A DNA stretch of 64,000 nucleotides from Photobacterium lutimaris (GTDB lineage: Bacteria; Pseudomonadota; Gammaproteobacteria; Enterobacterales; Vibrionaceae): assembly GCF_003025555.1 (NCBI RefSeq), contig NZ_PYMH01000018.1, positions 1-64,000 of the forward strand, given 5' to 3'. Below, one piece after another: positions 51,857-60,811 of this stretch. The notes under the pieces are model-generated. The model worked only from the letters and a program-made list of their open reading frames with translations. It had not been told where the DNA came from and ran no database searches. The number at the start of each line of letters is the position of its first letter. The stretch's first letter is position 1. The position numbers and the translations under genes were made by a program.

Positions 51857-52987
51857 CTAGTGGCGCAACTCGTTGGGGATATCCGACACTTCCTTAGACA
51901 AAGAAGGTTTGCGCCCACGGCCTTTCTGGTACTGCTTAAGCTGGTAAATATACGCTAGCACTTGCGCCACGGCAGCAAATAGCCCATCGGGGATCTGCTG
52001 CTCGAGCTCGGTCGTGTGGTACAGAGCCCTTGCCAGTGGCGGCGCAGGCACAATTTCTATCTGATGTTCGTTGGCAATTTCACGGATTTTCAGTGCCAGA
52101 AAGTCTGTCCCTTTGGCGATAACCACCGGTGCCGAGTCAATCTTGGCGTCATAGCGCAGAGCGACCGAGAAGTGTTCCGGGTTGGTAATGACAACATCGG
52201 CCTGCGGGACATCCGCCATCATTCTCCGCTGTGCCATTTCACGCTGAAGCATACGAATACGCCCCTTCACTTCCGGCTTACCTTCCGAGTCCTTGAACTC
52301 GTCCTTCACTTCCTGCTTGGTCATCTTGAGCTGTTCATTGTGCTGCCAGATCTGGTACGGAATATCGATGGCTACCACAACCAGCAGAGAACAACTGATC
52401 AAAAAAATGAAATTGAGTAAAATATCCAATGCGTGAGCGATATTTTTCGGATACACCTCACGGCTGAGTTGGTAGAAATCGGTCAGGTTCGCCTTGAGCA
52501 GGAAGAAGGCAACCCCTATCACTAACAGAACCTTGAGGATCGACTTTATCAACTCAACCAAGCTCTGCTTGCCCATCATCCGCTTGAGGCCGCTGATCGG
52601 GTTCATTTTGGACAACTTCGGGGCAGCGGCTTGTGATGAAAAACTGATCCCACCGAGACCCGTAGCCCCAATAAACGCCGCGACATAGACAAACAACAGG
52701 AAGGTAAATAACGGAAACAGCACGTTACCGAGCGCCGACACAATCAAGCCAAACAGCTGTGAGAGATCGAATATTTCCTCTCGGGTTAGGCTGAACAGTC
52801 TTGTCATGACCTCGCCGATCCCCCGGCCGATCGCCTCACCAAACCACATCATACCGACGGCACCAGCCACCAGTACCGCAATCGATGCGAGCTCCCTCGA
52901 CCGGGGAACCTGTCCTTTCTCGCGGGCCTGATCCCGCCTTCGGGGCGTGGCCTCTTCGGTTCTTTCTTGTCCGTCAGACTCTGCCAT
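51857..52987 (-). CDS. flhB: FlhB flagellar export switch protein
   Basis: This 376-residue protein has four membrane helices and a cytosolic autocleaving domain with VVITNPEHFSVALRYD near residue 265. The cleavage motif is NPEH rather than the NPTH of Salmonella, a known natural variant; the scissile Asn-Pro is intact. FlhB switches export from rod/hook to filament substrates together with FliK. The ATG at 52987 overlaps the fliR stop (TAATG). It ends the fliK-fliL-fliM-fliN-fliO-fliP-fliQ-fliR-flhB gene run. Confidence 0.96.
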   Translation of the reverse strand: MAESDGQERTEEATPRRRDQAREKGQVPRSRELASIAVLVAGAVGMMWFGEAIGRGIGEVMTRLFSLTREEIFDLSQLFGLIVSALGNVLFPLFTFLLFVYVAAFIGATGLGGISFSSQAAAPKLSKMNPISGLKRMMGKQSLVELIKSILKVLLVIGVAFFLLKANLTDFYQLSREVYPKNIAHALDILLNFIFLISCSLLVVVAIDIPYQIWQHNEQLKMTKQEVKDEFKDSEGKPEVKGRIRMLQREMAQRRMMADVPQADVVITNPEHFSVALRYDAKIDSAPVVIAKGTDFLALKIREIANEHQIEIVPAPPLARALYHTTELEQQIPDGLFAAVAQVLAYIYQLKQYQKGRGRKPSLSKEVSDIPNELRH

Positions 52988-53769
52988 TAGCAATCCAACC
53001 GAATTAAACTACACACTTGCTCGACACCAACCTGCCAGATCGCTTCATAGTGCGGCAAAATACCTGCAATCAAAAACCAGCTGATCACAAAGCCCAGCAA
53101 CAGGGCAAAAGAAAAGCCGAGAGCAAAAATATTCAACTGGGGGGCTGCCCGAGTCATCACACCAAACGACATATTGACCACCAGCAAGGCCACTACGCCG
53201 GCAATGGCGATGCTTAGCGCAAACTTGAACATATGACCAAACCACTGCGCCATCTGATAGTAATCCGCAGCATCGAGCATCGACTCACCCACAGGCAGCG
53301 TATGGAAACTCATCGCCACCAGCTTGAGCATCATTAAATGGCCATCAGTAGCCAGGAAAATCATCACCACCAGAAACATATAGAACTGGCCCAGTACCGG
53401 GGTATTTTGCCCGTTGGACGGGTCTACCATAGAGGCAAAGCCCAAGCTCGACTGCATACCGAGGATCTGCCCCAGCAGTATAAAAGTCTGGGTGACAAAG
53501 GTCGTCACCATCCCCATCGCCACGCCGATGACCACCTGCTGGCCGGTGGTAATGAAGCCCTGCAACGACATCAAGGGAATATCGACCGGGGCAACCGGCA
53601 AGACAGGCAACAACGCAAAGGTAAACAACAATGAGACATAGAGACGAATCTTAGGCGCGACATAGCGGGCACCAAAGAACGTCATCACCATCAGCATTGA
53701 TGAGATCCGGGTCAGCGGCCAGAAAATCGTTGCCAGCCACTCCAATAGCAAGGGTGCAGGATAATTCAT
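52987..53769 (-). CDS. fliR: FliR flagellar export gate protein
   Basis: This 260-residue protein has about six to eight membrane segments and matches FliR along its length: LLEWLATIFWPLTRISSMLMVMTFFG at the start and the conserved LGQILGMQSSLGFASMVDPSNG around residue 95-120. It forms the export gate with FliP and FliQ in the basal body. It starts 2 bp after the fliQ stop and overlaps flhB. Confidence 0.95.
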   Translation of the reverse strand: MNYPAPLLLEWLATIFWPLTRISSMLMVMTFFGARYVAPKIRLYVSLLFTFALLPVLPVAPVDIPLMSLQGFITTGQQVVIGVAMGMVTTFVTQTFILLGQILGMQSSLGFASMVDPSNGQNTPVLGQFYMFLVVMIFLATDGHLMMLKLVAMSFHTLPVGESMLDAADYYQMAQWFGHMFKFALSIAIAGVVALLVVNMSFGVMTRAAPQLNIFALGFSFALLLGFVISWFLIAGILPHYEAIWQVGVEQVCSLIRLDC

Positions 53770-53771
53770 CG

Positions 53772-54041
53772 TCAGTGCAGCAGTTGCGGGATGTAGTCAA
53801 TCATCTGATGGAAATAGTCCATCAGCATCTGGGTCATCATATGGCCGAAGAACATCAGGGCCAGCAAGGTCACGATCAACCTCGGCAAAAAGCTCAGGGT
53901 CTGTTCGTTAATCGAGGTTGCCGCCTGGAAGACAGCCACCACCAAACCTGTCAGCAAGCCCGGCACCACAATGGCACAGACCATGAGCAGTACCATGTAG
54001 AGTGCATCTTGGAAGATTTCGACAAAAAACTCCGGCGTCAC
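53772..54041 (-). CDS. fliQ: FliQ flagellar export gate protein
   Basis: This 89-residue protein has two membrane helices (about 15-38 and 51-73) and the characteristic segment LTGLVVAVFQAATSINEQTLSF between them. FliQ subunits pack around the FliP5-FliR1 core of the type III export gate. It overlaps the fliP stop by 4 bp. Confidence 0.96.
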   Translation of the reverse strand: MTPEFFVEIFQDALYMVLLMVCAIVVPGLLTGLVVAVFQAATSINEQTLSFLPRLIVTLLALMFFGHMMTQMLMDYFHQMIDYIPQLLH

Positions 54042-54895
54042 GTCCCAAAACTCCCCGCCAAGGTTGATAAAATCAGGTTCCAGCCATCCACCAGCACAAA
54101 CAACATCAGCTTAAACGGCAAGGAAACGATCATCGGCGAAAGCATCATCATACCCATGGCCATCAGGACCGACGCCACCACCAAATCAATGATCAAAAAG
54201 GGCAAGAACAGCATAAAGCCGATCTGGAACGCCGTTTTCAGCTCTGACGTCACAAAAGCCGGGATCAGTACCGTCATCGGTACCTCTTGCGGATCGGTGG
54301 CGTTCGAGCCCGACATTTCGACAAAGGTTTCCAAATCTTTAACCCGAGTCTGGTTGAGCATAAACTGACGCAGCGGATCTTGGGCGGCTTCCAGCGCCTG
54401 GGCAGCACTCATCTGTTCGTTGATGTAGGGCTGAACGGCAGCGGTATTGATCTTGTCGAGTACCGGCGACATCACGAAAAAGGTCATGAACATGGCAATA
54501 CCAATAATCACCTGGTTCGATGGCGTCTGTTGTAAACCCATCGCCTGACGCAATATCGAGATGACCACCACAATTCGGGTGAAGGAGGTCATCAGGATCA
54601 CGATAGCCGGCAAGAACCCCAATGCGGTCATCAAGGCAAGGATCTGCAGGGTAATCGAATAATCCTCGCTGCCATCCGGGTTGACGGTCACCGAGAAGGC
54701 CGGTATACCACTGCCACCGCTTCGGGTCAGTGCCATCGCGGTTGAACCGGCTTCGTTTTGCATCTCGCTCAATGTCGCGCCCGGCTGCGCAGCGGTGCCA
54801 CCAACCAAGTCCGCAGCCGTTTCTGCCGCGGCAGGAAACACCAACAAAAGCGAAAAAACCGCCAGTACGGCGGCAATGAAATTAGTTCTTCTCAT
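54038..54895 (-). CDS. fliP: FliP flagellar export gate protein
   Basis: This 285-residue protein has a cleavable-type signal (FIAAVLAVFSLLLVFPAAAE), a short variable segment and four membrane helices. The family signature FTRIVVVISILRQAMGLQQTPSNQVIIG is near residues 105-132, and a second motif, LIPAFVTSELKTAFQIGFMLFLPFLIIDLVV, lies near residue 208. FliP pentamers form the channel core of the export gate. The start overlaps the fliO stop by 14 bp. Confidence 0.96.
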   Translation of the reverse strand: MRRTNFIAAVLAVFSLLLVFPAAAETAADLVGGTAAQPGATLSEMQNEAGSTAMALTRSGGSGIPAFSVTVNPDGSEDYSITLQILALMTALGFLPAIVILMTSFTRIVVVISILRQAMGLQQTPSNQVIIGIAMFMTFFVMSPVLDKINTAAVQPYINEQMSAAQALEAAQDPLRQFMLNQTRVKDLETFVEMSGSNATDPQEVPMTVLIPAFVTSELKTAFQIGFMLFLPFLIIDLVVASVLMAMGMMMLSPMIVSLPFKLMLFVLVDGWNLILSTLAGSFGT

Positions 54896-55217
54896 TTTTT
54901 CTCAACAGCTTTCCCAGCTGGCTGGCAAATTCCCCGCCATCCTGACCTTGATCAGAGGCAATCGGGTTATCAAGTTTTCCGAGCAGCGATATATTATGTT
55001 GGGTCACCCCGACCAGCATCTGCTCTTCACCGACCTGCAACAAAACGATACGTTCGCGCTGGCCAACCGGCAGTTGGCGCAAGATACGAATAGCGCTATC
55101 ACCGCCTTGCAAGCCGGGTAGCTTCATCCTTTTGATGAGCCAAGCAAGCAAAACGATGACCGCCAGAACCAACAACAACGAGGCGAGCGTGGTCGCCAAA
55201 TTCAATTCAGGCGCCAT
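54882..55217 (-). CDS. fliO: FliO flagellar export assembly protein
   Basis: This 111-residue protein has an N-terminal membrane helix (about residues 7-27) and a cytosolic domain with IRILRQLPVGQRERIVLLQVGEEQMLVGVT, the typical FliO pattern. FliO aids assembly of the FliP ring. It lies 2 bp after fliN and overlaps the fliP start. Confidence 0.92.
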   Translation of the reverse strand: MAPELNLATTLASLLLVLAVIVLLAWLIKRMKLPGLQGGDSAIRILRQLPVGQRERIVLLQVGEEQMLVGVTQHNISLLGKLDNPIASDQGQDGGEFASQLGKLLRKNEKN

Positions 55218-55219
55218 AA

Positions 55220-55612
55220 TTAACGTAGCTTCTTGATCCGCTCGGTCTGGCTGATCACATCTGTCAGACGAATACCGAATTTGTCATTGACCACCACGAC
55301 TTCGCCGTGGGCGATCAGCGTGCCGTTAACCATCACATCCAGCGATTCACCGGCCACACGATCGAGCTCTACAACCGAGCCCTGGTTAAGTTGCAGCAGG
55401 TTTCGAATACTGATCTGCGTCCTGCCAACTTCCATCGAGATGGTCACCGGAATATCCAAGATAGTATCGAGCTTGCGGCGTTCATCTTCGCCAATCGGGG
55501 CCGATTCATCGGTCAGCTCTTCCAGTGGCGCCGGCTGCGCCACTTCATCACTGGCCTGCTCAGCCAAGGCCGCCGCCCAGTCGTCGGCAATTTGTTGATC
55601 ATTATTAGACAT
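55220..55612 (-). CDS. fliN: FliN motor switch/C-ring protein
   Basis: This 130-residue protein has an acidic, Ala-rich N-terminal tail and a SpoA/FliN domain from about residue 50: ILDIPVTISMEVGRTQISIRNLLQLNQGSVVELD and a C-terminal GEVVVVNDKFGIRLTDVIS. FliN builds the lower C-ring and contributes to export docking with FliH. I chose the ATG at 55612, preceded by ATAGGT; an upstream extension of 15 codons would overlap fliM and is not family-like. Confidence 0.95.
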   Translation of the reverse strand: MSNNDQQIADDWAAALAEQASDEVAQPAPLEELTDESAPIGEDERRKLDTILDIPVTISMEVGRTQISIRNLLQLNQGSVVELDRVAGESLDVMVNGTLIAHGEVVVVNDKFGIRLTDVISQTERIKKLR

Positions 55613-55637
55613 GTTTGTACCTATTCGGATCTCGTCC

Positions 55638-56690
55638 TTAATTGTCTGTATCGTCACCGTGAAGATTCAACAGTGCCGAGCCTAGTTCATCGCGATCGAG
55701 GAAAGCCAAATCGCTTTTCACCATATCCGGACGCTTTAGTTTTTCGGTGATCTTCAATGCGATATTCTCGCCCGATTTACCCATTTTGGCGCGGTAGGTT
55801 GGTAAGTCTTCGACAAAGACCGTTGCCGCTTCCGGCACATCAATCGGGATCACATCTCCCGGCTGAAGCTCCATCAAGTCACGCAGGGTCAGGTCAACAT
55901 CGAGCAACTTAGCCCGCATATTCACCGGCACATCCATGATTTCGTCACGCAGCGCTTTGCTCCAGCGAACATCGGTGTCCATCTTGTCACTCTGGACACC
56001 GGCATCAAGCAATTCGCGAATGGGCTCTACCATGGAGTAAGGCATCACCACATGGAAGTCACCACCGCCACCGTCAACCTCGATATGGAACGAACTGACA
56101 ATAATCACCTCGGTCGGGCTGACGATATTGGCCATCGTTGGGTTGACTTCAGAGTCGAGGTATTCGAACTCGACGCCCATTACCGGTGACCACGCCTCGC
56201 GGTAATCTTCAAACACCAATTTCAACAGCATCTGAACAATACGACGCTCAGTCGGGGTAAATTCACGCCCTTCAATCTTGGCGTGGAAACGCCCATCGCC
56301 ACCAAAGAAGTTCTCGACCAAAATGAAGACCAGTCGGGCTTCCATGGTGATCAGTGCCGTCCCCTTGAGCGGACGAAAGCGCACCATATTCAAGCTGGTC
56401 GGGACATACAGGGTATTCTGATACTCGCCAAATTTGAGCATCTGCACCCCGTTGATAGAAACCTCGGCTGTTTTTCGCAACATATTAAACAGGCTTATCC
56501 GCATATGGCGGGCAAAACGCTCGTTAATCAGCTCCAGTGTAGGCATCCGCCCACGGACTATCCTGTCTTGTGATGAAAAATCAAAAGCCATGACGCCAGT
56601 GTCGCTCTGGCCACCGTCATCATCATCATCGACATCGTCGACACCGTGTAAGAGGGCGTCAATTTCGTCCTGAGTTAATAAGTCACTCAC
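55638..56690 (-). CDS. fliM: FliM motor switch protein
   Basis: This 350-residue C-ring protein begins MSDLLTQDEIDALLHGVDD, whose EIDALL helix binds phosphorylated CheY. The middle domain has the GGDG loop motif (FFGGDGRFHAKIEGREFTPTE), and the C-terminal SpoA domain starts near residue 255. It couples chemotaxis signals to rotational switching with FliG and FliN. It lies 7 bp after fliL and 25 bp before fliN. Confidence 0.97.
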   Translation of the reverse strand: MSDLLTQDEIDALLHGVDDVDDDDDGGQSDTGVMAFDFSSQDRIVRGRMPTLELINERFARHMRISLFNMLRKTAEVSINGVQMLKFGEYQNTLYVPTSLNMVRFRPLKGTALITMEARLVFILVENFFGGDGRFHAKIEGREFTPTERRIVQMLLKLVFEDYREAWSPVMGVEFEYLDSEVNPTMANIVSPTEVIIVSSFHIEVDGGGGDFHVVMPYSMVEPIRELLDAGVQSDKMDTDVRWSKALRDEIMDVPVNMRAKLLDVDLTLRDLMELQPGDVIPIDVPEAATVFVEDLPTYRAKMGKSGENIALKITEKLKRPDMVKSDLAFLDRDELGSALLNLHGDDTDN

Positions 56691-56697
56691 ATAAAAC

Positions 56698-57192
56698 CTA
56701 TTGCATTACAAAACCAGTAAACAGTACCCGCTCAACCGCTTGTCGGCCGGATACCTTAAGCAGAGCCTCTTGAACAGCCGCCAACGACTGACTACGAAGC
56801 TCTAATCGTCCTGTCGGCGTTCTCAATTGCTCAACGGTTGCAGCACCAAAGGTCTGCAACAACGTACTTTCTATCAGCGGAATATGCTGACGGGCGGCAG
56901 CATCATTGCTATCTCCCCTTACCATAAGCTGAACTTTAACCTGCACCAACCTGTCTCGGGCGTCACCGCTAACATTGAAAATAAAAGGTTGGGGCAAAAT
57001 AACATAGTAGGCGGATTCCACCACTGCCGGAGCTGATGGGGTCGCCGAGCCCGACTGTGCAGTCTCCGGCTCCGGAGACGAGCCGCCAAAGAAAAACCAT
57101 GCGCCAACGCCAGCGCCTGCAAGCAGAGCAACGGCCAATACGGCAATGATCACTAACTTCTTCTTTCCGCCGCCTTGTCCTTCATCTGCCAT
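56698..57192 (-). CDS. fliL: FliL flagellar basal-body associated protein
   Basis: This 164-residue protein has one membrane helix (KKLVIIAVLAVALLAGAGVGAWFFF), a short Pro/Ser/Ala-rich periplasmic linker and a FliL domain from about residue 65 that ends RQAVERVLFTGFVMQ. FliL surrounds stator units and supports torque. I chose the ATG at 57192, which has AAAGGA nine bases before it; an extension of 12 codons is possible but lacks a ribosome site. Confidence 0.94.
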   Translation of the reverse strand: MADEGQGGGKKKLVIIAVLAVALLAGAGVGAWFFFGGSSPEPETAQSGSATPSAPAVVESAYYVILPQPFIFNVSGDARDRLVQVKVQLMVRGDSNDAAARQHIPLIESTLLQTFGAATVEQLRTPTGRLELRSQSLAAVQEALLKVSGRQAVERVLFTGFVMQ

Positions 57193-57280
57193 GCTTGATT
57201 TATCCTTTGTTGTGAGTTTTATAGCCAAACATTTAAAGTTATGTGGGTATCGCTTTTGCCCAGTTTACCAGAGTCCTACC

Positions 57281-58861
57281 CTAGGCATAGTAATCAACAC
57301 CGTCTTTTGGTGCTGCCATCCACAAATCCGTGCGACTGGCCGTCTGATTACTGTCAGCAGCCAGCTCATGAGCGGCTATCTGACCTGAGCCTTGTTCACC
57401 ACGCTGAGGTGAAGAGTCTGGCTGACCATTCGGGTGCTGCTGCGAACCGCCGGCAAACTGGCGACTGCTGTCCTGCTGGACGGTACTTTGGGCTAACTGT
57501 AACCCTTGCTGTTGCAACAGCTCACGTAAACGGGGCATGGCTTGTTCGACCAAATCCCGCGATTGCTGATTGGCCACGGTAATTTGTACCGATGCCTGAT
57601 CGTTATTCATCGATAATTTGATCTGCAATTTACCCAGCTCTGGCGGGTCAAGGCGGATATCAACATGCTTGAGGTTCTTCGACATCATCATCTGAACCCT
57701 GTCCGCCAGCTGGTCTCCGGCTTGCTCTTTGCTCAACAGCAGAGGAGACTGAGCCGTGCCAGGCTTTTCACCCTCAGTAGCCAACATCCCCGCAGCCGCT
57801 GTTCGTTGCGTGGTATGTGGACCGTGGGTCTCACCCAAACTTGCGCTTGAACCGTCATCCAGCGACGTCGCTGCCAATGCTCCCGTACTGCCTTTCACTA
57901 GCGGTGCTCCTTTCAGCACCTCAGATGACGATGATTGGCCCATCAACGCCGCCAATTCGCTGGTCGGCGATGAATGAAATGCACCATTGGACGTTACCTG
58001 GTTCGATGATAGCGGTGTCGTTCCTTGAGCGCTTTTAAGTTCACCGTTGGTCATCGCCATTCCCGATAAAGCCATTTTACCGGCTTGCTCGCCTTTTACC
58101 GGCTTGCCATCGGTCATTGCCGCGCCATCTTGCTCTTGTGCCACTAGCCCTTCAATGCCACCAGCCCCTTTACCCGCAAGATCTTTACCCATGGCAATGT
58201 CTTTGCCAACTAAGGTCTCTTTACCCGTCACGGTTTCTTTACCAACAGCGCCGCCTTTTTCGGTCATTGCCTCTTGGGTTAATGCTTCTGCATCAGGCGG
58301 CAACAACTTGCCATCTGTACCCGCAAGTTGACTGTGTGATGCGGATAAGCGCTGGAGGAAATCTTCGCCTTCGCTCATGGATAACTTGACGCTGTCAGGA
58401 TTGGCTATCGATGATCCCGGGTGTTGACCTGCAACAGCAATTGCAACCGTATCATCACCGGATAGTTCATCGCCGGCTTGATTGCCTTCTTGACTGCCTG
58501 TTGAGTACCCTGCATTTTTGCCATCCGACTCTTCTAAGCCTTCAGCTTCCAGACTGCCATCCTGAATTAGTTCTTTTTTATCAATATTCTGTGCTACATC
58601 ATCAGTAGTGTCACTTGTTCCCACAGACAGCTGCGTGCTAGAGAGTTTGCCATCTTCATCTGTGGTTTTCGCCTCGGCGTCCAGCGAAGTCGGTTCCGCT
58701 GTAGGCTCTTTGCCCATCAACCCTTGCAGGGTTTGGCTGAAGCCTTTGTCCGGCACCGCGTCCAATTTTCCCGGCTGGCTTTCTGTTGCCGCAGAGGTCT
58801 TTGAAGCTCCCGCCGATGCTGCCGGAACGGTATCCGTTTTGAATAATTGAGATAAAAACAT
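57281..58861 (-). CDS. fliK: FliK hook-length control protein
   Basis: This 526-residue protein has a long, poorly conserved, Ser/Gly/Asp-rich N-terminal part and a C-terminal FliK substrate-switch domain with MSKNLKHVDIRLDPPELGKLQIKLS around residue 385. The C-terminal tail is Gln- and Ser-rich. A stretch near residues 205-235 repeats the pattern GKETVTGKETLVGKDIAMGKD. FliK is exported, measures the hook and triggers the FlhB switch. It is the first gene of the fliK-flhB run and has a sigma-54 promoter match 43 bp upstream of its ATG. Confidence 0.9.
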   Translation of the reverse strand: MFLSQLFKTDTVPAASAGASKTSAATESQPGKLDAVPDKGFSQTLQGLMGKEPTAEPTSLDAEAKTTDEDGKLSSTQLSVGTSDTTDDVAQNIDKKELIQDGSLEAEGLEESDGKNAGYSTGSQEGNQAGDELSGDDTVAIAVAGQHPGSSIANPDSVKLSMSEGEDFLQRLSASHSQLAGTDGKLLPPDAEALTQEAMTEKGGAVGKETVTGKETLVGKDIAMGKDLAGKGAGGIEGLVAQEQDGAAMTDGKPVKGEQAGKMALSGMAMTNGELKSAQGTTPLSSNQVTSNGAFHSSPTSELAALMGQSSSSEVLKGAPLVKGSTGALAATSLDDGSSASLGETHGPHTTQRTAAAGMLATEGEKPGTAQSPLLLSKEQAGDQLADRVQMMMSKNLKHVDIRLDPPELGKLQIKLSMNNDQASVQITVANQQSRDLVEQAMPRLRELLQQQGLQLAQSTVQQDSSRQFAGGSQQHPNGQPDSSPQRGEQGSGQIAAHELAADSNQTASRTDLWMAAPKDGVDYYA

Positions 58862-58903
58862 AATGAAGATCGCGCTTTGACAGTGGCCTATAGACGATAA
58901 TGA

Positions 58904-58919
58904 TGCAAAAAATACGCCA
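58904..58919 (-). promoter_or_regulatory. Sigma-54 (-24/-12) promoter upstream of fliK
   Basis: The minus strand reads TGGCGTATTTTTTGCA, with TGGC and TTGCA at exact -24/-12 spacing relative to the consensus TGGCACGNNNNTTGCW. It lies in the 111-bp gap between fliJ and fliK, 43 bp before the fliK ATG, which fits a short 5' leader. The same TGGCGT start is found in the flhA promoter match. Confidence 0.75.
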
Positions 58920-58972
58920 ACACACCAGTTTATACCCCATTAAATACGAGCTACTGGCGGATACGCCTTCTG

Positions 58973-59422
58973 CTAACGAGTCATCAAGCGACGGGCATAT
59001 TGCATGGTGGCAAACTCATCCATCATTTTCTGCTCTTGCTTGTCCAGCAAGCGCTGCCGCTCGGTCTGTTTCTTTTCAATTAACCACTCTATCGAGCGCC
59101 GTTGTTTGCGCATTTCCTGCCAGTGCAAGCTGCATTGCTCCACCTGCTGGTCGAAATGAGCCCCCGCACTCCTCTGCTTAACCAAGGTTTCATCAAGCTG
59201 GTTTAAGAATTTTTGCAGGTGATTATATGCACTGGCCGTCAGCCCTTGCTGGCCTCGCTCAGACAACTGGCGGCAATAGTCCAGGCGGTACTGTTCTATC
59301 TGCCGCAATTGCTGTAAGTAGTTTTCACGCTCGATACGCGCTTGGTTCAGCGCCAGCGATGCTTTGTGCTCGGCATCGGCAGTCTGGGTTAAAATCAACG
59401 CTAGTGCATTTTCGGCTGCCAT
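58973..59422 (-). CDS. fliJ: FliJ flagellar export chaperone-escort protein
   Basis: This 149-residue protein is almost entirely predicted coiled coil (heptads through KASLALNQARIERENYLQQLRQIEQYRLDY and a second helix with KQRSAGAHFDQQVEQCSLHWQEMRKQRRSIEWLIEKKQ). It matches FliJ, the stalk of the FliHIJ ATPase complex. It lies 66 bp after fliI and is followed by the fliK promoter, so it ends the fliEFGHIJ part of the cluster. Confidence 0.93.
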   Translation of the reverse strand: MAAENALALILTQTADAEHKASLALNQARIERENYLQQLRQIEQYRLDYCRQLSERGQQGLTASAYNHLQKFLNQLDETLVKQRSAGAHFDQQVEQCSLHWQEMRKQRRSIEWLIEKKQTERQRLLDKQEQKMMDEFATMQYARRLMTR

Positions 59423-59488
59423 CGCTTTCTCCTGGCAAATTCTTCCACCATCAATTTAGCAATGGCTGTTCGCTGGTGTCATCGTTAT

Positions 59489-60811
59489 CTATTGTCCGCT
59501 AAGTACGGAGCGTAACATGTTGACGCACATCTCGTAGGGGACGGCCTCTTTCATTGATTGCTGCATGTAACCATCTAATCGAGGCTTGAGGGCAAACGAC
59601 TGATCGATGGCTTGGTCGGTACCGGGTTTATAGGCGCCGATTGACACCAAGTCCTGATTCTTGCGGCAAATCGACAACACTTGCCTCACCGCTTTGGACA
59701 TCATCAGGTGCTCTTCGCTCACTATGGCTGGCATCACGCGGCTTACCGAGCGCTCGACATCGATTGCCGGGTAATGACCCGCATCAGCAAGTTCCCGTGA
59801 TAACACGATGTGGCCATCCAAAATCGCCCGTGACGCATCGGCGATAGGGTCTTGTAGATCATCACCTTCCGTCAATACGGTGAAAAAAGCGGTAATAGAT
59901 CCCTGATGCTCGCCACCATTGCCTGCCCGCTCTACAAGTGCTGGCAATTTGGCAAAGACCGAAGGCGGATAACCCTTGGTGGCTGGTGGCTCGCCGACAG
60001 AGAGGGCGATTTCCCGCTGAGCTTGGGCAAAGCGGGTCAGTGAGTCCATCAGCAATAGAACATCCAACCCTTGGTCACGGAAATATTCCGCAATCGTCAG
60101 GGCCGTTTGGCACCCTTTCAGTCGCATCAGCGGTGAAGCATCGGCAGGTGCCGCCACGACGACTGCTCGCTGGCGCCCTTCCGTGCCAAGGATCTCATCA
60201 ATAAATTCTTTAACTTCACGGCCCCGCTCGCCGATAAGGCCAACCACCACAACCTGTGCCGTGGTACCCCGGGTCATCATCCCCAACGTCACCGACTTAC
60301 CGACACCCGATCCGGCAAACAAGCCGATACGCTGCCCCTTGCCGACAGTCAGCAGACCGTTAACGGCCTTCAAACCAACGTCCAGCGGCTCTTTGATCGG
60401 TTTTCTGGCCAGCGGGTTAATGGGTTCGGCGTTGAACGCCGCCCGCTCGCCGGTATAAATATCACCAAGGCCATCAAGGGGATTACCGACACCATCGATC
60501 ACCCTGCCAAGCAATTCCATCCCGACCGGGATCCCCCCAGCTTCGGTGATCGGCGTCACTCTGGCGCCGGGCATGATGCCGGTCAGCTGTTCGCTGGGCA
60601 TCAAAAAGAGGGTTTCACCAGAGAAGCCAACCACTTCGGCTTCCATCTCGCCGGTAAGGGTTTCCACCTTACACTGGCTGCCAACGGGTGCCCGGCACCC
60701 AATCGCTTCCAGTGTCAGCCCAACGACACGCACTAAACGGCCGGATGCCACCGGCCGGGACGACGTATTGGTTGTTTGATAGCGGGATAAACGTTCAGCC
60801 AGATTGGCCAT
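59489..60811 (-). CDS. fliI: FliI flagellar export ATPase
   Basis: This 440-residue ATPase is related to the F1 beta subunit, with the Walker A GLFAGSGVGKSVTLG (about residue 165), VVGLIGERGREVKEF, Walker B DVLLLMDSLTRFAQAQREIAL and a C-terminal export-substrate domain. It energises unfolding and release of export cargo. I chose the ATG at 60811, which overlaps the fliH stop (TGATG) with GGAG seven bases before; a GTG one codon earlier is possible. Confidence 0.97.
   Translation of the reverse strand: MANLAERLSRYQTTNTSSRPVASGRLVRVVGLTLEAIGCRAPVGSQCKVETLTGEMEAEVVGFSGETLFLMPSEQLTGIMPGARVTPITEAGGIPVGMELLGRVIDGVGNPLDGLGDIYTGERAAFNAEPINPLARKPIKEPLDVGLKAVNGLLTVGKGQRIGLFAGSGVGKSVTLGMMTRGTTAQVVVVGLIGERGREVKEFIDEILGTEGRQRAVVVAAPADASPLMRLKGCQTALTIAEYFRDQGLDVLLLMDSLTRFAQAQREIALSVGEPPATKGYPPSVFAKLPALVERAGNGGEHQGSITAFFTVLTEGDDLQDPIADASRAILDGHIVLSRELADAGHYPAIDVERSVSRVMPAIVSEEHLMMSKAVRQVLSICRKNQDLVSIGAYKPGTDQAIDQSFALKPRLDGYMQQSMKEAVPYEMCVNMLRSVLSGQ

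Noticed and set aside
51857..52987. FlhB with defective cleavage motif
   Set aside because: NPEH instead of NPTH keeps the scissile Asn-Pro and is a known natural variant.
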